Assembly (NCBI GenBank): GCA_032622095.1
Contig: CP136064.1
Coordinates: 219,618,205-219,682,204, forward strand
Source: Siphonodentalium dalli
Lineage: Eukaryota > Mollusca > Scaphopoda > Gadilida > Siphonodentaliidae
Length of the DNA stretch: 64,000 nucleotides
Reading direction: 5' to 3'
The notes under the pieces are model-generated. The model saw only the letters and a list, made by a program, of their open reading frames with translations. It did not search any database and was not told the origin of the DNA. Position numbers and translations under genes: made by a program. Numbering within the stretch: the first letter of the stretch is position 1; each line of letters opens with the position of its first letter. Shown piece by piece: positions 42,401 to 46,307 of the stretch.

Positions 42401-45400
42401 TTCAACACTGTCCACTGCATTAACATCAATGAAAGGCGAGAAGCTATTGAAATGGGCGTATATATAACTTCACTCCTTTGTAATCAGTTTAAAACACCGT
42501 AAAATAAAGCCCATTTGTTACACAAGAAGCCATTTCATAAATCTATGTTTACTCAATAGACCATTCCCGGGTTATAAGAAATGAACACCACAAATTATCT
42601 CCCTGCTCGCTTAACACCAGAGGCGCTGTTAATTAGTTTGTCTGCTAATCGGAGTATAGGAATCAGGGAGCTAAATGTGTTCTAGAGTCGGGGAGCGAGT
42701 ACACCGTGGAACCCTAAAGGTGAAGGTAACTGAAGAATGACCTTCACCTGATACATGCGACACGTTGTTAAAGGATGACATCGCGTTTATTTGATTTGTA
42801 CATAATATCTAAATAATTTAAACTGGTGAATGAATGGGGGAATGGATTTTTGTGAGCGGGAAATTTATTTAACTAGCTGCTGTAGTTCTGGATTTTTCCA
42901 GATCAAATTTGGCGGTGGGATAGCCCCGTCGTACACTTGGGGATTTATTTTTAAAAGTAAACACATGACCTATGATTTTTCTTGCATTTTCGTGATCAAC
43001 TGGTGTCAATCTAGCTGGGTAAACATCACTGGTATGACCTGCAGGCTTCAATTCAGTGAATTTGGCGGAAACGTTAACACTGTCGCCTATGGGAAACCAT
43101 TTAGTTCAGTGATTCCTATAGGAAAAATATGAATTTTACGAAATTTCACGTCTCGCCATGATAAGTTGTTAATTCCATATTTTCTTATTTTCAAATGATA
43201 ATGACCACATTTTGGACAGATTTAAAGAAGAAACGCATGGATTCGCCTGTAGATAGTAAAGAAAGTGATAAATCTGGGAATTTTGCATGGACATCAGGTA
43301 CCATTAGGGGGTCAGGGGGGCTAAAGCCCCCCTCCCCAAAAATTTGAGTAGTGTTAGCCCCCCCCCCCATTGGGAAAAGGTGGCAGTTAACCCAATTAAG
43401 ATTTCCCGGCACCAGTAGCCTTATCGGGGACCATAGTCCCACCCCAAGTCGGGGGGGGAGGGGTGATGGCATCGCCAGTAGTATTAATGTCGTGCAAAAC
43501 TGTCATGGCAGGTTTGTTAAACAGACAGTATGCCCTGCCATCTGGTCAAATTTCATGCCTGAGACTGTGGCTGATGTTGTATGATTATGTGTAGATATTT
43601 AAATTGACTTATAGTTGCTTTATTATGCTATTAAAGTATTTTTTATTTAATTTTCTGTTAATTTTTGTAAATGTTTATTATAAATTGACAAATTTTGCAT
43701 GAAAAGGGTTTAAAATTGGACAAGTTATCCCACTCAAAATGTATATTAACATATCCTCTTCAATTTAGTAATAGTATGGTATATAAGGGCATTCTTCAGT
43801 TATACGAGATGCATCAGCTAGTAAAATTGAAAAACAAATCTAAATTTTTTGGCTTTATTTTGAGGATTGACACTAATTTTCAGGATGCCTCATATTGGAA
43901 AAATAAACAACTACTGCTCGATATAATCCATTTTTTATTTCAGTAAGGTCTATATTTTGATAAAATACTATAAGAAACGCTGTGTTTCACACATATACAT
44001 ATATATAGGAATCAGGGAGCTTAATGTGTTCTAGAGTCGGGGAGCGAGTACACCGTGGAACCCTAAAGGTGAAGGTAACTGAAGAATGACCTTCACCTGA
44101 TACATGCGACACGTTGTTAAAGGATGACATCGCGTTTATTTGATTTGTACATAATATCTAAATAATTTAAACTGGTGAATGAATGGGGGAATGGATTTTT
44201 GTGAGCGGGAAATTTATTTAACTAGCTGCTGTAGTTCTGGATTTTTCCAGATCAAATTTGGCTGTGGGATAGCCCCGTCGTACACTTGGGGATTTATTTT
44301 TAAAAGTAAACACATGACCTATGATTTTTCTTGCATTTTCGTGATCAACTGGTGTCAATCTAGCTGGGTAAACATCACTGGTATGGCCTGCAGGCTTCAA
44401 TTCAGTGAATTTGGCGGAAACGTTAACACTGTCGCCTATGGGAAACCATTTAGTTCAGTGATTCCTATAGGGTCTTATTTAGATAGGCTTGGTGCAGCTT
44501 ATTTACACCAAGCCAGACTGTCGTGGTTGAAAAAAGCAATGACGCGACTTGCTTCTAACCTCATGCGGATCGACACATTAAATATAATATTTATGGAGTA
44601 TTATCATACTTCACCCTAATTAAAGTCTGCTACGGGATTTGTGAGTATTTTTCTCCCTCAAGTTACATAAAGGCGTCGCGACGAAGACCAGAATGTTAGT
44701 CAATAATCATGACGCGATTTTGGTTATGTGTACCGGATTGCAATGCCTCTGTTACAAAATTAGAAAATCTTGAAAAATATCCATGGATGAAAAGTGTAAC
44801 TTTCCATTCGTCTCCCCACAAAATTCACAAACGGGATTTACGAAGGAAGTGGATGTCTGTGTTGCGAAGGGAAAACTTCAGTCCAAATAGACTATCTCGA
44901 AATTATTCTCTTCATTTCTACGACAGAAACGATCCGTGAGACAAAATTTCGATGCCGACTTTGTTCAAATACAACAATTTAAAAAAATCAAGCAACACGT
45001 TTATAATTATTACATCATTTTATATATCTGTTTGATTAATATTAACATAATTGAATCTTTGAAACTACCACACCAGTATGTTACCTTTAAATCACGATAT
45101 AATTTCATTCAAAATTTACTGGTAACTTCAACTAGTATTAAGTCCTGCGAGTTTTAGTTAATACCAGTAGATAAGAACATGATCTTGTTGCAAATATTTC
45201 ACACATGAAACTGTGATAATATGAGACCAGGAGCTGTTTTCAACTAATATCTGCCACAATGTTATTTGACAAGAGAAGGTGTAAAATAATCACTCTATTC
45301 AGTCAGGCCATCCCATACTTATTAATAGAGTTTCAATAAAAGGCTTTATTAACATAAATTTACTTGCGATCATTTGAGCATGTACCTTTCACACTATTTC

Positions 45401-46100
45401 ACACTATATTGATTGATACATCTCTATGTATAACCCAATCGTCTTTTATTTTTGCGAACTAATGTGTTTACCATGTTCATGTTATATCGTCTGAAGTATA
45501 CGCAGTTGCAAATAAATAAATAGTTCTTTATTGGTGTGACGGATTAATCGCGATAAACACAATGACAATCGCTCCGATCCGACAAGTTGAGCTACTACTT
45601 ATATTCCGTATGTAAGAATCGTGTTTTGTGATGCTATTTGGATAAATAATTTATGAGAATATGTGTAACACTTTGAACAAGAGTATCCGCTTTCCCCACC
45701 GTATACCCACAATATGCAGAGGGTTTCACAGCACTTTAACCTGAGCAACGCCGGGTAACCCTGCTAGTATATTATATTCAAAAAGACCACAGCAGTAAAA
45801 TCGTGACTCACTGTCACCATAATATCCATATTCACCTTAACAGTAAATGTAGACTGATATAGATTTCTTCTGATCACAGTTAACTACTGGATTCAAGGAG
45901 ATGACAACGGACACGACGACACATTCACGGACGACGCTGGGAACTGGATGACGTTTTTTGACTGGGGCCCAGATGAACCTGACATAAATCAGCAGGAATG
46001 TCTTGGATTGTGGTGGCTGGATGGGACATGGACGCACGGCGGGTGGCCGCCCAGCGTAGATCATGCATTGCGGAGCCTCTGCCAAATGCCAGCTGCTTAA
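486..46100 (+). CDS. Secreted PAN/apple-like plus C-type lectin protein (three exons)
   Basis: Joining 486-765, 16677-16871 and 45880-46100 gives 231 residues. Both introns are GT-AG and both interrupt a codon after its first base, so the three exons fit without adjustment. Residues 1-21 form a signal peptide (start MNLDILVLGV). Residues about 50-76 carry four cysteines (C53, C57, C63, C75) spaced as in PAN/apple modules. Residues about 100-229 are a C-type lectin domain with a C127/GGDLL segment, YWIQG at 161-165, WGPDEPD at 187-193, C199 and a terminal LCQ at 225-227. The family is secreted and often binds sugars in invertebrate immunity; that role is inferred here. EPD replaces the usual EPN, WTH stands where WND is expected, and the fourth canonical cysteine is missing, so calcium and sugar binding may be altered. 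The ATG at 486 is the first true start codon in this frame. The gene spans 45.6 kb for 0.7 kb of coding sequence. Confidence 0.85.
1027..1480. mobile_element. MITE fragment, ACGGACATGGCTC family
   Basis: Starts TTAAACGGACATGGCTC and shares long blocks with 62401-62830, 4381-4497 and 63122-63175. These include the CCATATCAGGAATAGA block, the ACGCTCTTTTCTGTTCC block and GGAGCGCAAACCGCC (reverse strand). At 1369 a second end, TTAAAGCCACATGGCGG, appears in the opposite orientation, so this copy is rearranged or composite. The long minus-strand open frame across 1218-1742 falls mostly inside it and looks repeat-derived. Confidence 0.6.
3400..3847. mobile_element. MITE, GTACTCAATCCGA family (one clear end)
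   Basis: The right end reads CGGATTGAGTATCTTTAA. The interior shares GGCTTCGGGGGT, the GACTTGAGTCGAGGA block and the GTTGATAAACAAC...GGGAAATTTGATAC block with 9923-10410, 17760-18191 and 18631-18993. The left end is too diverged to place exactly. Confidence 0.6.
4381..4497. mobile_element. MITE fragment, ACGGACATGGCTC family
   Basis: Contains GAATGAGCCATGTCCGTTTAA immediately followed by the ACCGGGAAAAA and GGAGCGCAAACCGCC end segment and a terminal GGCTTTAA. Both family ends therefore lie within about 120 bases, as in an internally deleted copy. Confidence 0.55.
5493..6450 (+). repeat. Helitron-like (TGTC)n leader and degenerate tandem units of about 220 bp
   Basis: A TCTATATAT run and GTCTGTCTGTC microsatellite precede GGGGACCATCTA. 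Roughly four degenerate units follow, each carrying CCGATTTCCACCAAA, CATCTCCATGAT, a TGTGGTTTAAAG-like block, GCGCCGTTCGAGTCAGG and GGGGAGGGGCACCAA. The same leader and units recur at 39385-39864 and 41110-42060. A variable microsatellite followed by tandem units resembles non-autonomous Helentron elements of invertebrates; that class is inferred. Confidence 0.6.
6705..7135 (-). pseudogene. LINE reverse-transcriptase ORF, C-terminal fragment (CR1/jockey type)
   Basis: The minus-strand translation runs from AAAIWSPHTSENITKIERVQ through ALRSLFSKI-like helices to SFFPSTAILWNQLPPDL. These are the end-of-RT blocks of non-LTR retrotransposons: the 'WSP', 'IERVQNRA' and 'FFP..ILWNQLP' motifs. Only the terminal 140 residues remain, which fits 5' truncation on insertion. 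It joins directly to Helitron-like repeat sequence near 7136, so it probably inserted into that array. The frame is open but has no start and no upstream RT or endonuclease domain. Confidence 0.75.
7136..7620 (+). repeat. Helitron-like tandem units, continuation
   Basis: Resumes the array seen at 5493-6450, with TTTACGAGGAAGATAATGG, GATTTCCACCAAA, GGCGCCGTT and GGGGAGGGGCACCAA blocks, on the far side of the LINE fragment. Confidence 0.55.
8330..8424 (+). repeat. (CAT)n microsatellite
   Basis: About 30 mostly perfect ATC/CAT triplets with a few CAC variants. It creates a long run of histidine codons in one frame; no gene is implied. Confidence 0.95.
8575..9080 (-). pseudogene. LINE reverse-transcriptase ORF, C-terminal fragment with frameshift
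   Basis: On the minus strand, one frame reads LYISMVRPIIE, a stop codon, then CNSEWSPHHK. A neighbouring frame continues REIQRKATKLV, RGDLLEVYKLLNG, RTRGHNTKLHMP and FFTQRVVNSWNSLPDFAL. These match the conserved tail of CR1/L2-like LINE ORF2 ('LVRPxLEY', 'IQRRATK', 'RGDLIEVYK', 'NSWNSLP'). The internal stop and the frame change near 8945 show it is dead. It differs in sequence from the LINE fragment at 6705, so two subfamilies are present. Confidence 0.8.
9923..10410. mobile_element. Complete TTAA-flanked foldback MITE, GTACTCAATCCGA family
   Basis: The left end TTAAAGGTACTCAATCCGA and right end CGGATTGAGTACCTTTAA are exact inverted repeats, with TTAA at both borders. The inverted similarity continues inward for about 200 bases (GGCTTYGGGGGT, TTGATTCGAGTCGAGG, CAAAGCTCAGA blocks), so the 488-bp element is largely a foldback. 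Relatives lie at 3400, 17760 and 18631. Confidence 0.75.
10612..10747 (+). CDS. Possible orphan exon of unknown gene
   Basis: An open 45-codon block (starting YREELTDSIIM, ending VVGELQSII) is bounded by a plausible acceptor (AACAG) and donor (G/GTGATA). The translation looks like two amphipathic helices and is richer in ordinary coding residues than the surrounding AT-rich frames. I do not recognise the family. It sits inside lectin intron 1 and has no lectin character, so it could be a gene fragment or chance. Confidence 0.25.
11237..14126. mobile_element. Giant foldback element with arms of about 1.1 kb
   Basis: The sequence from GATATATTAGTCCGTGGGCC at the left runs as a diverged reverse complement of the right side, which ends GGCCCACGGACTATATATC. 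Paired landmarks include CCTCCAACAAAG/CTTTGTTGGAGG, CCCAAAATAGAT/ATCTATTTTGGG, CTTAAACCC-type blocks and AACGAACCCAGT/CTGGGTTCG. The arms cover about 11237-12365 and 13020-14126, with a 650-base centre. The left arm has a 35-base insertion near 11260. No transposase or clear target duplication was found. The open frame at 12994-13203 lies at the edge of the right arm and has no known domain. Confidence 0.7.
14595..14622 (+). repeat. (AAAC)n microsatellite
   Basis: About seven perfect ACAA units follow an A-rich run. Confidence 0.9.
14650..14928 (+). mobile_element. Helitron-like 3' terminal segment ending in CTAGT
   Basis: Ends AACGCCGGGTAACCCTGCTAGT, which contains a short CCGGGTAACCC hairpin-like core directly before CTAGT. 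The upstream 280 bases match 45490-45768, including AAATAAATA and TTTATTGGTG blocks. Helitrons characteristically end with a hairpin followed by CTRR or CTAGT; assignment to that class is inference. No Rep/helicase coding sequence is present. Confidence 0.55.
15583..15790 (+). repeat. Short tandem repeat of about 81 bp
   Basis: GAATTACATACATG followed by a TTCCATTT-ACAACAACC-like block recurs at about 15583, 15665 and 15745, giving about 2.5 degenerate units. Confidence 0.6.
16677..16871 (+). CDS. Lectin exon 2: N-terminal half of the C-type lectin domain
   Basis: Acceptor TTCTAG, donor G/GTGAGT. Codes residues 94-158 and the first base of codon 159. The segment LGYTILPRDKC is the usual opening strand of the fold. 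NMDARSQCMSEGGDLLLI is the helix carrying the first conserved cysteine and the GG-D-L-L turn. An N-L-T sequon lies at 113-115. The phase agrees with exons 1 and 3. Confidence 0.88.
17760..18191. mobile_element. MITE, GTACTCAATCCGA family (inverted orientation)
   Basis: Contains CTTTGATGGGTGGGTTCC, CCTCGACTCGAATCAAATAT and ACCCCCGAAGCCA, and ends CGGATTGAGTACCTTTAA with TTAA at the border. The left border is unclear. It faces the copy at 18631 across 440 bases. Confidence 0.6.
18631..18993. mobile_element. TTAA-flanked MITE, GTACTCAATCCGA family
   Basis: Begins TTAAATGTACTCAATCCGA and ends CGGATTGAGTACCTTTAA, with TTAA at both borders (363 bp). The second half matches 3600-3847 closely, including GTTGATAAATAAC and GAAGAAATGTTGTTG. 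Confidence 0.7.
20200..21194 (+). repeat. Dispersed repeat, copy interrupted by the CACAGTG element
   Basis: Shares long blocks with 37680-38420: the CATTTTGTCATTC block, TGCCTCTTCCGAGAAAAAGT, CATGAAATCGAGTATGTAAG and GTTGAATACCTG. Its right end (GTAGCCCGTTT to ACAACACAATTATCG) matches 51477-51625. The repeat continues at 23526 beyond the insertion. Confidence 0.65.
21937..22340 (+). repeat. Tandem repeat of about 165 bp (AATCCAAGATGGC type)
   Basis: AATCCAAGATGGC recurs at about 21937, 22106 and 22269. Each is followed by a TTTGGGAAAAA-like block, a CATCTAGAGGTCA-like block and a TTTGGTGAYGATYKGATGAG-like block. It lies in the interior of the CACAGTG element. Confidence 0.75.
23233..23351 (+). 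CDS. Exon-like ORF in the right TIR (unknown family)
   Basis: ATG opens MTSEERFFARKLFSEAMKG and continues to SNGARLRSTN, then meets a consensus donor GT/GTAAGT at 23352. The left arm carries the same block in inverted orientation (about 21305-21425), with changes that alter the donor. The residue pattern looks like a genuine protein start, possibly helical and ankyrin-like, but I do not recognise the family. It may be a captured host exon or the first exon of a lost transposon gene. Confidence 0.35.
24115..24262 (+). repeat. Dispersed repeat, AATATTGGTCCRAAAACAA family
   Basis: A diverged relative of 37490-37660, 47680-47770 and 58250-58460. Shared blocks are an AAATATGCA..TTGGTC-like block, AAACTACRAGAACA, TTTCCAWCTAATG and an AATTTCCAACTGTTGAA-like block. 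Confidence 0.45.
24671..25172. mobile_element. 502-bp TTAA-flanked MITE, copy 1
   Basis: Bounded by TTAA. The ends AGACACGGTTGGCC and GGCCGCACGTGCCT form imperfect inverted repeats. Its reverse complement at 50755-51256 has the same length and only a handful of differences. A diverged copy lies at 56518-57035. It contains repeated AATAAAGAGCGTTTATG/CATAAAGAGCGTTC blocks. Confidence 0.8.
26083..27290. repeat. Cluster of GCGCTTAAGCGC-type palindromes
   Basis: At least ten short palindromes centred on CTTAAG occur, among them ATTTGCGCTTAAGCGCAAAT at 26670-26690 and variants near 26102, 26293, 26318, 26341, 26360, 26553, 26572, 26593, 26637 and 27272. Spacing is irregular. A separate 150-base direct repeat (GAGATCTAGTATATTTTAT, ATTTCCATGGYCATAAA) lies at about 26870-27110. 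Confidence 0.6.
27314..27925 (+). repeat. Three tandem copies of a 205-bp satellite
   Basis: CCCATACATGAAAYGCC starts at 27314, 27519 and 27724, exactly 205 bases apart. Each unit contains GGTCTGGGTGAACCACCGAT, one or more CCCGATCGGGCT palindromes and GGGAGTAGGCCTACT. Confidence 0.9.
28097..30401. mobile_element. Second giant foldback element, 2.3 kb
   Basis: TAGTCCAGTGCATTTATG at the left is matched by CATAAATGCACTGGACTA at the right. Inverted similarity can be followed through AACTAATTGCAACAGAATTT, ATGTTGTTTATGGAGGGT, CATATGGATATTAA, CATTGTATGGACTT and finally CCCTACCCC-type blocks to a centre near 29250. The arms therefore meet almost in the middle. No transposase is seen. It is a different family from 11237-14126. 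Confidence 0.75.
31640..31780 (+). repeat. Single degenerate Helitron-like unit
   Basis: Contains GGCGGTTTCTACCAAACTTA, CATCTCCATGGTG and TGTGGTTTAAGGAT, matching the tandem units at 5493-7620. Confidence 0.45.
31795..32025. mobile_element. MITE with CCAAACGACGGATTTTTG ends
   Basis: Begins GGCCCGTTCCAAACGACGG followed by GTCGACTCGAATCTAATAC. The same block recurs at about 31974-32016 in direct orientation. A reverse-complement relative is at 33830-33975. The interior holds alternating GACGCATCAC/GACGAATC motifs. Confidence 0.6.
32270..33560 (+). repeat. 61-bp minisatellite split by an insertion
   Basis: Units of TTATAATAATTCATATATAC, CGGTATTCCTTATTATAAGG and GGTAGGGGTGGTAGCC repeat about four times before 32520 and about eight times after 33110. 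The intervening 590 bases are unrelated (next entry). Confidence 0.8.
32521..33110 (+). mobile_element. Insertion with (TCCG)n microsatellite inside the minisatellite
   Basis: Starts with the hairpin CCCCCGACTTGAAGTCGGCGGG, then a run of GTCCGTCC units, then two degenerate copies of a block containing CAGAGTTATGGC and ACTTAGAAAATT. It interrupts the 61-bp array. One frame is open for about 170 codons but has no recognisable domain and spans the internal repeats. Confidence 0.6.
33830..33975. mobile_element. MITE with CCAAACGACGGATTTTTG ends, second copy
   Basis: Reverse complement relative of 31795-32025: GATTCGAGTCGAC, a CGTCGTTTGGAACGGGCC end and CAGACGCATCACCGACGG in the interior. Confidence 0.55.
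36536..36600 (+). repeat. 16-bp minisatellite (GAAGTCGGCCCC)
   Basis: Four degenerate units of GAAGTCGGCCCCAYRC. A related run occurs at about 47588-47660. Confidence 0.75.
36970..37118. repeat. 150-bp near-perfect hairpin
   Basis: GCCTTGAAAT, GTCATTTGCAGAATGAG, TCCCCAGAGGG and GATGCTAAC on the left pair with their complements on the right. The stem is about 65 base pairs with few mismatches and a short loop near 37043. It is probably a small palindromic MITE. Confidence 0.8.
37490..37660 (+). repeat. Dispersed repeat, AATATTGGTCCRAAAACAA family
   Basis: Best preserved with 58250-58460. Shared blocks include TGTTTGAAAATCAAACTACA and a GGGATGAAATTTCCAACTGT-like block. Confidence 0.6.
37680..38420 (+). 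repeat. Dispersed repeat paralogous to 20200-21194
   Basis: A second copy of the host repeat, colinear with 20266-21000. Differences are mostly single bases and short indels. Confidence 0.65.
38187..41580 (+). repeat. Tandem segmental duplication, unit about 1.68 kb
   Basis: 38187-39864 is repeated as 39865-41580. The two are colinear through the GTTAACCGGGCGGATTTCTT, GTTGAATACCTGTTCTTC, CATGCATTATCTATATAATA and (TGTC)n landmarks. The second copy has an extra segment of about 45 bases near 40230-40277 and a shorter TGTC run. The join at 39864 is GTAGAAAAAATT directly followed by CAAGGTATATTTTG. Each copy ends in Helitron-like leader and units. Confidence 0.9.
41581..42060 (+). repeat. Helitron-like tandem units following the duplication
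   Basis: Continues with GCGCCAATTTCCACCAAA, CTTAWCAATAATCATTTCC and CATTCGAGTCAGG-like blocks, about two degenerate units. Confidence 0.55.
42655..43122. repeat. 466-bp direct repeat with inverted ends, copy 1
   Basis: Begins TATAGGAATCA and ends TGATTCCTATA, an 11-base inverted repeat. An almost identical copy of the same length lies at 44004-44471 (about three differences seen). It could be two insertions of one element or a duplicated host segment. It carries a minus-strand exon. Confidence 0.8.
42869..43086 (-). CDS. Terminal exon of an unidentified gene, copy 1
   Basis: On the minus strand a possible acceptor (CCCATAG) is followed by 71 codons and a stop. The frame contains VYPARLTPVDHENARKIIGH, FKNKSPSVRRGYP and KFDLEKSRTTAAS. 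An AATAAA follows immediately after the stop. The two base differences from copy 2 inside the exon are both synonymous in this frame and both replace a residue in the opposite-strand frame, which favours the minus strand as coding. The family is not recognised. It is antisense to the lectin gene. Confidence 0.45.
44004..44471. repeat. 466-bp direct repeat with inverted ends, copy 2
   Basis: Same TATAGGAATCA/TGATTCCTATA borders as copy 1, 883 bases downstream. The flanks differ: TA-rich on the left, GGTCTTATTT on the right. A perfect 9-bp hairpin (GGCTTGGTG/CACCAAGCC) follows at 44486-44514. Confidence 0.8.
44218..44435 (-). CDS. Terminal exon of an unidentified gene, copy 2
   Basis: Identical protein frame to 42869-43086, with the same acceptor, stop and downstream AATAAA. 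No other exon of this gene was recognised nearby on the minus strand, so both copies may be stranded fragments. Confidence 0.45.
44709..44939 (+). pseudogene. THAP zinc-finger domain fragment
   Basis: ATG opens a 76-residue frame with CVPDC, VTFHSSPH, LRRKWMSVLRR, NFSP and SLHF in the order and spacing of a THAP domain (C-x2-4-C, F-H-x-F/S-P, W, C-x2-H-F). The second zinc pair is broken: the residue before SLH is tyrosine where cysteine is required, and the C-terminal AVPT box is missing. THAP domains occur in host DNA-binding factors and in P-element-type transposases. The context, between repeats inside a lectin intron, favours transposon or decayed origin. Confidence 0.6.
45490..45768 (+). 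mobile_element. Helitron-like 3' terminal segment ending in CTAGT
   Basis: Second copy of the terminus seen at 14650-14928, ending CAACGCCGGGTAACCCTGCTAGT-type sequence. It lies only 110 bases upstream of lectin exon 3. Confidence 0.55.
45880..46100 (+). CDS. Lectin exon 3: C-terminal half of the C-type lectin domain
   Basis: Acceptor GATCACAG, with two bases completing codon 159, then 72 codons and TAA. YWIQGDDNG, NWMTFFDWGPDEPD, QQECLGLWW and LCQMPAA follow the long-loop and C-terminal strand order of the fold. EPD occupies the carbohydrate-specificity position. Between C199 and C226 there is no further cysteine, so the second canonical disulphide cannot form. Confidence 0.88.
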
Positions 46101-46223
46101 AACTGGTAGAAGCATCCAGTCCACACTCACAGTCACCACTCACTGGCAGATGATCAATGGCTCATCCGTTCTCACACCACAAGTAAAATGTCGAAAAATT
46201 AAACAGATTTGACAGCCTTATTT

Positions 46224-46229
46224 ATTAAA
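46224..46229 (+). terminator. Candidate poly(A) signal of the lectin gene
   Basis: ATTAAA, the common variant signal, 124 bases after the stop codon and just before the transposon inserted at 46308. No AATAAA is nearer. Confidence 0.4.
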
Positions 46230-46307
46230 GGATTATTTTGTGCATATATTGTTTACCTCATCAGTTGAAAGACAATTTACGGGTCAAACTGAAACCTTAA
46301 GTTTTCC

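Larger units (their letters stand above)
16872..45879 (+). other. Lectin intron 2 (29.0 kb), repeat-filled
   Basis: Begins GTGAGT and ends GATCACAG. The individual repeats are listed separately. I see no gene or clear repeat in 16872-17759, 18994-20199, 25173-26082, 30402-31639, 33976-36535, 42061-42654 and 44940-45489. Within these, 19290-19425 carries two CAGCTCTCARCCAATCAGAA copies 113 bases apart, and 42085-42160 carries several TTAGCCAC repeats. Confidence 0.8.

Noticed and set aside
42830-43132. Plus-strand frame in the 466-bp repeat
   Set aside because: Both differences between copies replace residues on this strand and are silent on the other; treated as the shadow of the minus-strand exon.
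45837-46143. Minus-strand frames over lectin exon 3
   Set aside because: Antisense shadows of the coding exon.
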